Below are positions 34,154 through 45,018 of a stretch of 64,000 bases of DNA, one piece after another. The DNA lies in assembly GCF_018130545.1 (NCBI RefSeq), contig NZ_JAFCKF010000003.1:310001-374000 (forward strand), in the 5' to 3' direction. A program made the position numbers and the translations under genes. Every line of letters starts with the position of its first letter. Within the stretch, counting starts at the first letter, position 1. Under the pieces are notes generated by a model. It was not told where the DNA came from. It worked only from the letters and a program-made list of their open reading frames with translations, and ran no database searches. The stretch is from Bradyrhizobium tropiciagri. GTDB lineage: Bacteria; Pseudomonadota; Alphaproteobacteria; Rhizobiales; Xanthobacteraceae.

Positions 34154-35649
34154 TACTGAAACGCGACCTCGGCAAAACTGCGCAGCTTGCGCGAATGCAG
34201 GCGCTCGGACTCCTGCTGCTTGAGCCGCTCGAGCGCCTTCAGCCCGATCTGGAGATGCTGGCCAACGCGCTGGCGATAGAATTCGCTCGCCATCCCAGCC
34301 AGCTTGATCTCACCATGCAACGGCTTATCGGAGACGCAGAGCAGCGTGCCGTAGGGCACGCGGAAGCGGTAGCCATTGGCGGCGATCGTCGCCGATTCCA
34401 TATCGAGCGCGATCGAGCGCGACTGCGACATCCGCCGGATCACCTGCGGCCCGCTGATCTCCCAGTTGCGGTTGTCGACGCTGGCGACCGTGCCGGTGCG
34501 CATCAGCCGCTTGAGCTCGAACCCGGAGAGCCCGGTCACCTCGCCGACCGCTTCCTCGAGCGCGACCTGCATTTCCGCGAGCGCGGGGATCGGCACCCAC
34601 AGCGGCAGCTCGTGATCGAGCACGTGGTCCTCGCGGACATAGCCATGGGCCAGCACATAATCGCCGAGCCGCTGCGTGTTCCTGAGGCCCGCGCAATGGC
34701 CGATCATCAGCCAGGCATGCGGCCGCAGCACCGCGACGTGATCGGTGATGTTGCGCGCATTGGACGGACCGATCCCGATATTGATCAGGGTGATGCCGCG
34801 ATAGCCGGGCTCGACGAGATGAAACGCCGGCATCTGCGGCACGCGTTCCGACGCCATGCCGATGGTGCCGCCGCCAAGCCGCGCGCTGCGCGTGATCACA
34901 TTGCCGGGCGCAACGAACGCCTCAAGGCCTTCCTCACCCGAGGCGAGGCGTTGCAGGCTCGATTGCGCGAAGGCATCGACATAGAACTGGTAGTTGGTGA
35001 AGATCACGAAATTCTGGAAGTGCTCGGGATCGGTGCCGGTGTAGTGATATAGCCGGCGCAGGGAGTAATCGACCCGCGCGGCGCGGAACAGGGAAAGCGG
35101 CTCCGGCGTGCCCGGCGTCAGCTCGAACGTCCCGTCGGCGATCGCATCGTCCATCGCCGCAAGATCCGGCGTATCGAAGATGTCGCGCAGCGACCGGGTG
35201 AACGCCGAACTGTCGGCGATGGTCAGCGCCGCCTCGATATTGATGTCGCGCCGGTAGGCGAAATGAATCGGTATAGGCTCACTGGACTCGCCGATCTCGA
35301 CCGCCACGCCGTGGTTCTTGATCAGCAGCCCGATCTGCTCGGTGAGATAGGTCCGGAAAATGTCCGGCCGGGTGATGCTCGTCTCATGGATGCCGGGCCC
35401 CGCGACGAAGCCATAGGCGAGCCGCGAATCGAGCCGCGCATGCGACGAGGTGGTGATCCGGACGAACGGGTAATGCGCGCGCACCCGTGTCGTGATCACG
35501 GCGCCATTGACATAGGCCTCGAAGCGGTTGCGCAGGTAGCCGGTGTTGCGCTCGTAGATCTCTTCGAGACGAGCAACCGCGGCCGCAGCATCGGTGAACG
35601 CTTCGGTCGTGATCGGCGGGGGAGTTTCGATGGGGGGCGTCGGAGACAT
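34153..35649 (-). CDS. amn: AMP nucleosidase
   Basis: This 498-residue enzyme hydrolyses AMP to adenine and ribose 5-phosphate. It has the two-part structure of Amn: an N-terminal half, then a nucleoside-phosphorylase-like half with LINIGIGPSNARNITDHVAVLRPHAWLMIGHCAGLR and the substrate-binding ALDMESATIAANGYRFRVPYGTLLCVSDKPLHGEIK. The ATG at 35649 is chosen; an upstream TTG-type extension is weak. Length fits the family. No partner genes are visible. Confidence 0.93.
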   Translation of the reverse strand: MSPTPPIETPPPITTEAFTDAAAAVARLEEIYERNTGYLRNRFEAYVNGAVITTRVRAHYPFVRITTSSHARLDSRLAYGFVAGPGIHETSITRPDIFRTYLTEQIGLLIKNHGVAVEIGESSEPIPIHFAYRRDINIEAALTIADSSAFTRSLRDIFDTPDLAAMDDAIADGTFELTPGTPEPLSLFRAARVDYSLRRLYHYTGTDPEHFQNFVIFTNYQFYVDAFAQSSLQRLASGEEGLEAFVAPGNVITRSARLGGGTIGMASERVPQMPAFHLVEPGYRGITLINIGIGPSNARNITDHVAVLRPHAWLMIGHCAGLRNTQRLGDYVLAHGYVREDHVLDHELPLWVPIPALAEMQVALEEAVGEVTGLSGFELKRLMRTGTVASVDNRNWEISGPQVIRRMSQSRSIALDMESATIAANGYRFRVPYGTLLCVSDKPLHGEIKLAGMASEFYRQRVGQHLQIGLKALERLKQQESERLHSRKLRSFAEVAFQ

Positions 35650-35752
35650 GTTCGCTTTACACCAGATCGGTTGTCGAGCTTGGACTCGCCCTGGATCAGT
35701 GCAGTATAACGACAATGGCCTCCAGTTCCAGATCGGTGCCCGTCGCGGCGCC

Positions 35753-36103
35753 CTACTCCATCTCGCGCGGCGGCAGCGCGCAGATTTCGGACCGAGTCAG
35801 GAACCGGCGCTCCCGTCCATTGTCGAGCGAGAACATGCCGCCGCGGCCGGGAACGACGTCGATGATCAGATCGGTGTGCTTCCAGACGTCATATTGCGAA
35901 CCACTGATATAGAACGGCGCGCCGCCGATCTCGCCGAGCTTGACGTCGTGGTCGCCGATCAGGAATTCGCCTACCGGATAGCACATCGGCGACGACCCGT
36001 CGCAGCAGCCGCCGGATTGGTGAAACAGCACCGGCCCGTGATCGGCGACGATCTCGGCAATCAGGTCAAGCGCGGCCGGGGTCGCGGTCACCTTGTCGGC
36101 CAT
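35753..36103 (-). CDS. DUF779 protein, aldehyde dehydrogenase partner
   Basis: This 116-residue DUF779 protein contains LFHQSGGCCDGSSPMCYP, with three Cys that may hold a metal, and YISGSQYDVWKHTDLIIDVVPGRGGMFSLD. The family is nearly always encoded next to an aldehyde dehydrogenase of this type. Its function is unknown, perhaps a metal or cofactor helper. It starts 73 bp after the dehydrogenase stop on the same strand. Confidence 0.9.
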   Translation of the reverse strand: MADKVTATPAALDLIAEIVADHGPVLFHQSGGCCDGSSPMCYPVGEFLIGDHDVKLGEIGGAPFYISGSQYDVWKHTDLIIDVVPGRGGMFSLDNGRERRFLTRSEICALPPREME

Positions 36104-36176
36104 CTCGGTCTCCGTGATGGAGGCTCCGGCGGAACATCCCGCCGAAGCCTGTCGTGTTGGTTGCCCTGGGTGTGGT

Positions 36177-37694
<1,518 letters not shown>

Positions 37695-37795
37695 GTGTTC
37701 CTCCGTTGGCACGCCGATGCACACGGCGTTGGGCCGGAACGCTCCGTCAAATCAGGCTTACAGAACAGGGGCCCGCCCTAACGGCCGCAGCGGAA

Positions 37796-37815
37796 CTGTC
37801 GCAAATCTGAGACAG
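37796..37815. promoter_or_regulatory. Candidate operator upstream of the aldehyde dehydrogenase gene
   Basis: CTGTCGCAAATCTGAGACAG is symmetric at 16 of its 20 positions. It lies in the 189-bp gap between regulator and dehydrogenase genes. AcoR-type regulators bind sites of this kind upstream of their targets. A second inverted repeat, GTCAG-TGCTG-CTGAC, lies at 37842-37856. Confidence 0.5.
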
Positions 37816-37883
37816 AGTGCGCCGCAAATTGGCGCAGGCGTGTCAGTGCTGCTGACGCTGGTTTGGACCTGCCAGGATGCGTT

Positions 37884-38840
37884 TCAGCGGTGCAGACCTA
37901 GCTGCTTGAGCTTGCGGTGCAGTGTCGCGCGCGACATGTCGAGGTCCTTGGCGGCCTTCGACACGTTGCCGCCGGCACGCGCCAGCGCACGCTGCAACGC
38001 TGCGCGTTCGGCGGACGCCAGGCCGCCGTCGTCGCGCGCCTCGCCGATCAAATCGGCCGCCGGCAATGGCCGCGCCAGCGACGCCGCATTGAGGCCGAGC
38101 GCGCGCCGCGCCGCGCGCGTTGCGCCGATCACAAGGTCGTCGCGATCGACCGCCAGCAGCGAGTTGACGGCACGCTCGCTCCTCGGTGTCAGCAGAATTC
38201 GCGCATCGGGAAACGCACGGCGAAAATTCTCGGCCTCGATCGCGCGCGCAGCGTCGGTGACCGTGGTCGCGATCAACCGAGAAAATCCATCGGTCAGGTC
38301 AGCCCGGCATGAGGACACGTCGAGCGCGGCGGCGAGCTCGCCATGCTCGTCGAAGATCGGCGCGGTGGTACAGAACAGGCTGGAATTTCGGGTGAAGAAG
38401 TGCTGCTCGCGGTCGATCGACAACGGTCGCTTCTCGACGATGCAGGTGCCGATGCCGTTGGTCCCCTCGTATTTCTCGCTCCAGACCGCGCCGGTCCAGA
38501 GCCCCCATTCGTTGAACGTCGCATCATCGGCCCCCGCGCCGCGCCGGTCGACGACGACGCCGTTGCGGTCCGCGAGCAGCACCGAGCAGCCGACCCCGCC
38601 CACGGCCAGGAACAGCCGATCGAGCGTGCTCTGCGCGACTTTCAGGAATTCACCGAGGCGCTGTTGCGCGGCGGAGATCTCAGCCCAGCTCAGACGATGC
38701 GACGGCAGGCGGCTCGCCGGATCGAGCGCATGCAGATGGCCGGACCGTCGCCACGACGCCGACAGGTCGGATGGCGCTCCGCCTCCGGCAAGCACGTCGA
38801 GAACCTTGTCCGTATGCATGACGCCCGGCGACCGGCTCAT
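37884..38840 (-). CDS. AcoR-like GAF/Fis regulator lacking the AAA+ domain
   Basis: This 318-residue regulator has a GAF-type sensor region (about 70-190, SVLLADRNGVVVDRRG, GTNGIGTCIVEKRP, EHFFTR-like text) and a Fis-type C-terminal helix-turn-helix, GNVSKAAKDLDMSRATLHRK. Between them there is no sigma-54 AAA+ domain; the GAFTGA and Walker motifs are missing. Full AcoR is about 600 residues, so this is a short form of that family. The ATG at 38840 follows a good frame. The regulator gene is first, then the dehydrogenase and DUF779 on the same strand, so it likely controls them. Confidence 0.87.
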   Translation of the reverse strand: MSRSPGVMHTDKVLDVLAGGGAPSDLSASWRRSGHLHALDPASRLPSHRLSWAEISAAQQRLGEFLKVAQSTLDRLFLAVGGVGCSVLLADRNGVVVDRRGAGADDATFNEWGLWTGAVWSEKYEGTNGIGTCIVEKRPLSIDREQHFFTRNSSLFCTTAPIFDEHGELAAALDVSSCRADLTDGFSRLIATTVTDAARAIEAENFRRAFPDARILLTPRSERAVNSLLAVDRDDLVIGATRAARRALGLNAASLARPLPAADLIGEARDDGGLASAERAALQRALARAGGNVSKAAKDLDMSRATLHRKLKQLGLHR

Positions 38841-39029
38841 GCTTCCCTCCCTGCTCCCCGGGTTCCACAGACCCTCGGGAGCGCGGCGCTGTTGACGCCG
38901 GCACCCTTGTATTTTGTAGGATATAGCGCCCCCGATCACCGTTCAAGGGATGGGATTACGACCTTCGGACAGGTACCGGCAGGTCGCGTAGTTCACACGT
39001 TGGGGACAGCGCTCCCAGGAGGACGGCGT

Positions 39030-40256
39030 CTACTGGACCCGCGCGAGCACGGCGAGACGACGGATGCCCTTGTTACGGTAGGCGTCGAGGAAGGCGTAGT
39101 AATCCTTGAACGAGACGCAGCCGTTGGAGTCGCCGTTCGGACCGAGCATGAAGGTGTGCGCGAGCAGGCCAACGCGGTTGAAGATCTTGCCCTCGCCGCC
39201 GATCGGATTGAGCCGCAGCGCCGGCACGCCGTGGAACAGCGCTTCGCGCGGCTTGAGCTCGTAAATGTGCGGCGGCGTCACGCCGACCATCTTTAGATGC
39301 GAAGACCTGGGATCGTCGAGCCGGGAGCCGAGACCGGAATGCGCCTCGAGGCGGGTGCCGTCGGGCAGATACACGGTCCGCGCCGAGATGTCATAGACCG
39401 CGGTCTGGCGGTCATAGGGCGGCGAGCCGCCGAGCATCGGGTTCTGGTCCAGCGTCGAGGGGATGCTGCCGGTCACGTTGGCGTCGGCGGACGCGAAGGA
39501 GAGCAATCCGCCGCTCGACTCGCGCTTGCCCCACAGCTTCTCGACCATGGTCTGCCGCTCGCTCGAGGCGATCGACATCACCGCGGCCTTGGCGCGCGCG
39601 GCCATGTCGCGAACGCCGCCGGATTTCGCGGCCTGCTTGGCCTCGGCCGGCTTCGCCTCAGCCCCCTTGGGCTGAACGTTGGCGGTAGGATCGTTGAGCG
39701 CCACCTGCAGATTGGTGGCGGCCTGCTTCTTGGCGGTCTCGACCGACTTCGGTGCCGGCAACGGCTTCGATGTCTCGGCGAGTTCTGCCGTGGCCACCGC
39801 CCTCGCCGCTGCGACGACCTTGGGCGCGGCGGCCTGCTTGATCGGGTCGATCTGCGGCGCGGCGTCAGCCACGACGCTCGACGCCACACCTTCCGGCGAG
39901 GCGGCCGCAAACCGATCGTTAAACATAAGCGAAGGTGCCGCGGCTTCCGACTTCGCGACCTCGGTCTTTGCCGGAGCCACCGGCGCCGGCGTCACCGACG
40001 CGAACACCTCGTTGAACGAGGGTGCCGTGCGGGTGGCGACCGCAACGGGCCGCTTCACCATCGGCGCATCGAACGGCGCATTGCCGACCGACGGAAAGAC
40101 GCTCGCCGCGAAGATGTTGGCGTAGACGGTCCAGGCGCAGCCAAGCACCAGCGCCGCGACGGCCGCGCTGCCAAAGAAATGCTGCGGGAGAATTTTTCTG
40201 GAGGATTTCTTGCGGCTCGGCGCCCCAAGAACATACGCACTCGCACTCGTACTCAT
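39030..40256 (-). CDS. DUF2778 (Tlde1-like) membrane-anchored protein
   Basis: This 408-residue protein has a short N-terminal cytoplasmic part, one transmembrane segment (about 29-48), a long low-complexity Ala/Pro/Lys linker of about 200 residues, and a C-terminal DUF2778 domain. The domain carries YDISARTVYLPDGTRLEAHSG, HTFMLGPNGDSNGC with His367 and Cys380, and FLDAYRNKGIRRLAVL. His and Cys fit the L,D-transpeptidase-like active site of Tlde1, a peptidoglycan toxin. Here no immunity or secretion gene is near, so a housekeeping cell wall role is more likely. The ATG at 40256 is the start; the much longer upstream open frame is poor protein. Confidence 0.85.
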   Translation of the reverse strand: MSTSASAYVLGAPSRKKSSRKILPQHFFGSAAVAALVLGCAWTVYANIFAASVFPSVGNAPFDAPMVKRPVAVATRTAPSFNEVFASVTPAPVAPAKTEVAKSEAAAPSLMFNDRFAAASPEGVASSVVADAAPQIDPIKQAAAPKVVAAARAVATAELAETSKPLPAPKSVETAKKQAATNLQVALNDPTANVQPKGAEAKPAEAKQAAKSGGVRDMAARAKAAVMSIASSERQTMVEKLWGKRESSGGLLSFASADANVTGSIPSTLDQNPMLGGSPPYDRQTAVYDISARTVYLPDGTRLEAHSGLGSRLDDPRSSHLKMVGVTPPHIYELKPREALFHGVPALRLNPIGGEGKIFNRVGLLAHTFMLGPNGDSNGCVSFKDYYAFLDAYRNKGIRRLAVLARVQ

Positions 40257-40466
40257 ACGCCCGGCGCTCAAAACAGGTCCACCTTTGTCCCCACACTGGA
40301 TCTGCCGAACGACTTTCGGCTCACCGTCGCGCAGGCGGCACAGACGGCCATTAAGGCGACTTTTAGTTAAATGCGACTTAACCGGATGCGATCCCCTGCA
40401 ACGCGGGAAGTGCCTGTGGCGTAGGGCTTTTTTAAGATGACATTGGACCGCCAAAACGGCTTTTTT

Positions 40467-40518
40467 GTCCCACGATGGGACATTCCGGCACGCCGTCTGG
40501 GGTGCGGCATACCGGAAT
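40467..40518. other. Two palindromes in the 327-bp gap upstream of DUF2778
   Basis: GTCCCA-CGA-TGGGAC (40467-40481) is a perfect inverted repeat. Right after it, ATTCCGG (40482-40488) pairs with CCGGAAT (40512-40518). A run of six T lies on the left side on the plus strand. The remainder of 40257-40583 shows nothing clear. These could be regulator sites for DUF2778 or an end for the DUF899 mRNA. Confidence 0.45.
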
Positions 40519-40583
40519 AAATTCAGGGAGAATTTCCTTGCCGATCGCCCCGTAATCGCGCGGGGATCGGGCAAAAATCTCCT

Positions 40584-41279
40584 TCAGTAATTCAGCTTCG
40601 GATACCAGTCCGTGCCGCGCCCCTCGCGCGTGGTGTCGAGCAAGGTCCACAGCGGATCCATGTCCGGCGCGCCGCGCGGGTCCTGGCCGGGGTCCATCGT
40701 GCCCGCCCCCATTTCGCCGGCCCAGAAATGCCGGATCGTACCGTCGTCGCGCGTGAAGACGTTGTAGCCGGGCACGTCGCTGTCATCCTTGCTGACATAG
40801 TCGCGTGTGTAATCGCCCGACGCATCCGAGTAGACCTTGTGGCGCGTCCAGCCGCGCGCTTTCTTCGCCTCGATCAATCGCGCGATCGGCGAACGCGCCA
40901 CGAACACGAACGACACGCGCTGCTCGATATCGGGCAGCTTCTGCTCCCATGTGCCCATGAACGACGTGCACATCGGACACGGCTTCTCGCGCTGCGGGCC
41001 GAACATGTAGCTGTAGATGATCAGCGTCTGCTTGTTGCCAAAGAGATCGGCGAGCGAGGCCGCACCGGACTCGCCGATGAACTCATAGGTCCTGGTCACC
41101 TCGCCGCCCGGCGGCAATGCGCGGCGCAGCTCGGCGACGCGCTCGATATGCCGCCGCAGCTCGATCTCCTCGACGAGCAGCGCCTGGCGCGCGCGGCGAT
41201 ACTCAGCGCTCTCATTGGGAACGCGCTCGGTGTTGGTGCTGGCGAGTTCGGCGGCGGGCTTGAGGACGGAACTGGTCAT
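40584..41279 (-). CDS. DUF899 thioredoxin-like protein
   Basis: This 231-residue protein of the DUF899 family has a thioredoxin-like fold. It contains REKPCPMCTSFMGTWE with a CPMC pair in the redox position, YSYMFGP, and DGTIRHFWAGEMG. Relatives are described as dithiol-disulfide isomerases. The ATG at 41279 gives MTSSVLKPAAELAST. The next gene, on the same strand, is a glycosyltransferase 78 bp upstream, with no clear link. Confidence 0.87.
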   Translation of the reverse strand: MTSSVLKPAAELASTNTERVPNESAEYRRARQALLVEEIELRRHIERVAELRRALPPGGEVTRTYEFIGESGAASLADLFGNKQTLIIYSYMFGPQREKPCPMCTSFMGTWEQKLPDIEQRVSFVFVARSPIARLIEAKKARGWTRHKVYSDASGDYTRDYVSKDDSDVPGYNVFTRDDGTIRHFWAGEMGAGTMDPGQDPRGAPDMDPLWTLLDTTREGRGTDWYPKLNY

Positions 41280-41357
41280 GTTGGAACCTCGCGTGATTGA
41301 CGGGCTTCCTGGAAGACGACCGGGATCCGGACGATCCGACACTCAACGGCGACGATC

Positions 41358-42860
41358 TTATTGCAGTTCCGGCGGCGGCGAACGGTCGAACACCTCGCCC
41401 TTGGCACCCTCAAGCAGATCGAGCACGTAGGTCTCGATCACCAGCGGCCCGCGCATCCGTTTGGCCTCGCCCACCGTCTCGACATGGGTGAAATTGTCGC
41501 GCACCGAGGCCGGCATCGCCTGATCGACCTCATGCACATACAATAGCTTGCCGGACAGCTGCGCCGGGCTCGGCTCCGGCATATTGACCCAGCGAATGCG
41601 CTGGCCCTGCTGGGCGACGCAGCTGCCCTTGGGGAGATAGAAGGCGAGCCAGCCGGTGGTGCCGTAATCCGGCGCCAGCACGCAAGTGGCACCCGTCCGT
41701 ACACGCGCCGCCTCGATCTCGTTGGCGAGCTCCTGCCAGCCGACACCGACGCTGCGCACCGTGGCGTCGCGGCGGTAGCCCGAGAGCAAACCGGTATTGG
41801 CTTGCAGGATCAGCAGCGCGAACAGCACGACGCCGGTGGGCGCGGCCCAGCGGCGGCAGAAATCGATCGTGCGCTGCTCGCGCGGCGCCCATTGCACCTG
41901 GATCGCGGCGACCGCGGCCGCCACGGCAAAGGCCGGATAGACCGGCGCGAACCAGTTCGCCTCGACCCGCGCATGCAGCGCGTGCCAGGTGAAGTAGACC
42001 ACGATGGTCCAGAACATCGTGTTGACCAGCACCCGTGCCGGCATCGCGCCGGCGCGGCGCCGTGAGAGCGCATAAAGGCCCATCACGCCGAGAATGAAGA
42101 CCAAGGGTGTCGCGAACGCGAACTGCGTCGGGATCAGCTCGGCGATGTAGGTCGGCCGGAAATCCTCGATCCGGGCGCGGCCCATCTGCTTGATGAACGA
42201 CACCCATTGGTGATCGGCATTCCAGAGGATGACCGGCGCGAACAGGCCGGCCGCAACCAGGCCGCCGAGATAGAGCCAAGGCGAAAGATACCAGCGCCGC
42301 AGCTTGGGCACGACGGCAAGCCAGATCAGGATCGCCGGACCAAAAAACAGCGCGGTGTATTTCGACAGCAGCGCCGCGCCGGCGCTGGCGCCGACCGCAA
42401 GCCACCAGGCGCCGCGGCCGCTCTCCAGCACCTTTGCCAGCGCGTACAGCAGGAAGCTCGCCGTAACCAGCAGCGGTGCATCCGGCGTCACGATCAGCGT
42501 ACCGACCGCAGCCATCAGCGTGACATTGAGCAGGATCGTGGCGCTGGCGGCAATGCGCTGGCCGCCGAACAGGATCTCCGCCGCCCGGTAGATCGCCCAG
42601 CTCATCGGCAGCGCGAGCAGGATCGACACCAGTCGCACGCCGAACGAGGTGTCGCCCGCGATCATGGTGCCGAGCCTGATCACCACGGCGACCATCGGCG
42701 GATGGTCGTAATAGCCGCCGGCCAGCGACTTCGACCACATCCAGTAATAGGCTTCGTCGAAGGTCAGCGGCGTCCATGCGGCGGCGGCCAGCCGCAGCAC
42801 GACCAGCGCACACACCGCAAGCGCGGTGTTCCGGGCCAGCCGGGCCTCGTTCGGGTTCAT
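41358..42860 (-). CDS. Family 39-type membrane glycosyltransferase
   Basis: This 500-residue integral membrane protein resembles ArnT and the PMT family 39. The first loop has LTFDEAYYWMWSKSLAGGYYDHPP, whose D-E acid pair is catalytic in this group. It has about 12 hydrophobic helices and a soluble tail. It would transfer a sugar from a polyprenyl phosphate carrier to a lipid or protein on the outer side of the inner membrane. It starts 7 bp after the stop of the GT2-GtrA gene, so the two form a unit: one loads the carrier, the other transfers the sugar. Confidence 0.88.
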   Translation of the reverse strand: MNPNEARLARNTALAVCALVVLRLAAAAWTPLTFDEAYYWMWSKSLAGGYYDHPPMVAVVIRLGTMIAGDTSFGVRLVSILLALPMSWAIYRAAEILFGGQRIAASATILLNVTLMAAVGTLIVTPDAPLLVTASFLLYALAKVLESGRGAWWLAVGASAGAALLSKYTALFFGPAILIWLAVVPKLRRWYLSPWLYLGGLVAAGLFAPVILWNADHQWVSFIKQMGRARIEDFRPTYIAELIPTQFAFATPLVFILGVMGLYALSRRRAGAMPARVLVNTMFWTIVVYFTWHALHARVEANWFAPVYPAFAVAAAVAAIQVQWAPREQRTIDFCRRWAAPTGVVLFALLILQANTGLLSGYRRDATVRSVGVGWQELANEIEAARVRTGATCVLAPDYGTTGWLAFYLPKGSCVAQQGQRIRWVNMPEPSPAQLSGKLLYVHEVDQAMPASVRDNFTHVETVGEAKRMRGPLVIETYVLDLLEGAKGEVFDRSPPPELQ

Positions 42861-42867
42861 GCCACCG

Positions 42868-44001
42868 TCATCGCTTGCGCCAGACGAACAGCCCGGACAT
42901 CGCATAGTTCCAGACCACGCCCATCAGCGCGCCGGCCGCGCCCGCAAGCCACCAGATCGGCTCCTGGTCGTAGACCGAGAACGCGACGCCGACATTGGCG
43001 AGCAGGCCGACGCTGCACACCAGATAGAACAGCAAGAGGCCGCGCAGGATGCCAAAGCCCTTCAGCCGCTGATCGCGGTAGGTCAGGAAATTGTTGAGGA
43101 TGAAGTTGCTGGTCATGGCGACGATCGCGCCGGCGGCCTGGGCCTCCGGGAACGGCGCCTTGAACAATTCCAGCGCGATGAACAGCACCATCAGGTGCAC
43201 CAGCAGGCCGAGCCCGCCGACCGCTGCGAACAGGATGAAGCGCAGCGAGATCAGATCGTTGGTCAGCTTCGCCAGCACCAGGCCCAGAAAGTCGAGCGCA
43301 ACCATGGAGTCGAGCTTGCTCTCGCCGTGCTGGCGCGCACCGAAGGTGAAGGGAATTTCGACCGTACGCAGCTTGCCTTCCGCGGTCGCCACCACGTCGA
43401 GCAGGATCTTGAAGCCCTGGGTCGAGAGCTGCGGCGCAAGCTGCTCGAAGCGGTCGCGGCGGATCATGAAGAAGCCGCTCATCGGGTCGGCGATCTCGAC
43501 CTTCAGCGCGCGGCGCGCGATCTCGGTCGCGAACGCACTGGCGCCGGCGCGCTGCTTGTTGAAGCCGTCGGCCTTGTAGCCCTCGATATAGCGGCTGCCG
43601 ACCACGAGCTCGGCTTCGCCGCTCTGCAGCAATGCCACCATCTTCGGCAGCTGGGTCTCGTCGTGCTGCAGGTCGGCGTCCATGACCGCCGCATAGGACG
43701 CGCTCGAGGCCAGGATGCCCTCGATGCAGGCGCCGGACAGGCCGCGCCGGCCGACCCGGCGGATGCAGCGCACGCGGGAATCCTTGCGCGCCAGCGCGCG
43801 CACCACGTCCCAGGTTCCATCAGGCGAATTGTCGTCGACGAAGATGACTTCCCAGGACACGTCCTTCAGGGTCGCGTCGAGCCGGCGGTACAGCACCGTG
43901 ACATTGTCGCGTTCGTTGAAGGTCGGGACGACCACCGAAAGCTGCGGCAGACTTGCCGCCTGCGAGGAGGTTTCGGGGCCCGGCTTGATGGCTTGATTCA
44001 T
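42868..44001 (-). CDS. Family 2 glycosyltransferase with GtrA domain
   Basis: This 377-residue protein has a GT2 domain of the dolichol/polyprenyl-phosphate mannosyltransferase type (VVPTFNERDN 24-33, DDNSPDG 56-62, DADLQHDE 108-115). It is followed by a GtrA-like domain with four transmembrane helices from about residue 235. It likely makes polyprenyl-phosphate sugar and flips it. The downstream membrane transferase would use it. The ATG at 44001 is the likely start, since earlier in-frame positions give poor sequence. Confidence 0.9.
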   Translation of the reverse strand: MNQAIKPGPETSSQAASLPQLSVVVPTFNERDNVTVLYRRLDATLKDVSWEVIFVDDNSPDGTWDVVRALARKDSRVRCIRRVGRRGLSGACIEGILASSASYAAVMDADLQHDETQLPKMVALLQSGEAELVVGSRYIEGYKADGFNKQRAGASAFATEIARRALKVEIADPMSGFFMIRRDRFEQLAPQLSTQGFKILLDVVATAEGKLRTVEIPFTFGARQHGESKLDSMVALDFLGLVLAKLTNDLISLRFILFAAVGGLGLLVHLMVLFIALELFKAPFPEAQAAGAIVAMTSNFILNNFLTYRDQRLKGFGILRGLLLFYLVCSVGLLANVGVAFSVYDQEPIWWLAGAAGALMGVVWNYAMSGLFVWRKR

Positions 44002-44259
44002 GAGCGCCAGCGTATAGCCGCAGCCTCCCCCGCTGCCAAGGCAGGCCTGCCCAAACACGGTCTCGGGAAGCGGGAAAACGGGGCGAAATACCCCTGAAAA
44101 TGCCAACGACCACGAACAAGGGGCGCGCGTACATCCGGCGCAGCCGACATTGTCGTGGTCGTCCCAGCGCCGGAGCCCTGAAGCTCAACGTCGCCGTTAT
44201 GAGCCAAATAGGAAGCCCCCATGCGGTTTGCAAGGGGCACCCCGGAGAGGGCCTTGGCG

Positions 44260-44469
44260 CTAGTTGTTCGGGACTTCCCGGATCACCGGGCCGCGCGGCA
44301 CCGGGGCCGCCGGCGCCGCCTCGGCGGCAGGCGCCGCCTGCGGCTGGGCCGCGGCCGGCGGGGTCGGGTTACGGAGCTGGCTCGGCGACGGCCCGTAGAT
44401 GAACGCCGCCGCCAGCGCGATCGCTGCGACCACTGCACCCAAGAAGCCTGCCGTCGATTGTGAGCGCAT
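44260..44469 (-). CDS. Small membrane protein with Ala/Pro tail
   Basis: This 69-residue protein has one hydrophobic segment (about 8-26: FLGAVVAAIALAAAFIYG) and an Ala/Pro-rich tail ending VIREVPNN. Its ATG at 44469 follows GAGGGG by 9 bases, the best ribosome match; starts 9 and 36 bases further upstream are also open. I do not recognise it. It may be an inner membrane or periplasmic tail protein. Small size and low complexity make it less certain that it is a gene. Confidence 0.5.
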   Translation of the reverse strand: MRSQSTAGFLGAVVAAIALAAAFIYGPSPSQLRNPTPPAAAQPQAAPAAEAAPAAPVPRGPVIREVPNN

Positions 44470-44536
44470 GCCGATCATCCCCTCGCCTGCGCGGATTGAT
44501 ATCAAAAATCGGCTCGCCGCAACAGGATTCGGGAAC

Positions 44537-44893
44537 CTATTTCGCCGCGGCCTTACGCCGGGTGAAGGCGGTCACGATGTCCTTTTGCGCCAGCTCGATC
44601 GCACGGTTGGCGGTGGTCAGATTGGCGTCGGCATCCTGTTTCGGAAATTGCAGCGACAGGAAGTCGATCAGCGATACCCGAAAGTTCTGCCGCTCCGAGG
44701 GACAGACATTGGCGATCAGCGAACTGAACTCCTGATCGGACATCGCCTTGTTGCTGTCACGGGGATATTCGCGGGCGAGACAATTCCAGTAGGCGTCGCG
44801 GCCGGTGATCGCGAGCTTGTGCGCGTCGTCGACCTCATCAGCCATTGCAGCGGACGATGTGATCAAGAGGGCGGCCGCAACCAGCATGCGCAT
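44537..44893 (-). CDS. Secreted small protein, function unknown
   Basis: This 118-residue protein has a cleavable signal peptide (MRMLVAAALLITSSAAMA-DEVDD). The mature part, about 100 residues, has two Cys (in YWNCLAREYP and IANVCPSERQNF), which could form one disulfide. It ends in a basic AFTRRKAAAK. The ATG at 44893 follows GGGAGAA. It is a plausible periplasmic protein of a small Rhizobiales family, without a known role. Confidence 0.7.
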   Translation of the reverse strand: MRMLVAAALLITSSAAMADEVDDAHKLAITGRDAYWNCLAREYPRDSNKAMSDQEFSSLIANVCPSERQNFRVSLIDFLSLQFPKQDADANLTTANRAIELAQKDIVTAFTRRKAAAK

Positions 44894-45018
44894 TGTTGTT
44901 CTCCCGTTTTTCGGCATCCTAGCCAACACCGGCGACCACGATAAGCACCGCCGCACTGATCTGGCAAACTGGCCAATCACGATTATTTTGACTAATCTCG
45001 ATCCCCTTCCCCCTCACG

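Noticed and set aside
37695-37795. Sigma-54 promoter ahead of the aldehyde dehydrogenase gene
   Set aside because: I looked for GG-N10-GC on the minus strand and found no good match. The regulator also lacks the AAA+ domain needed.
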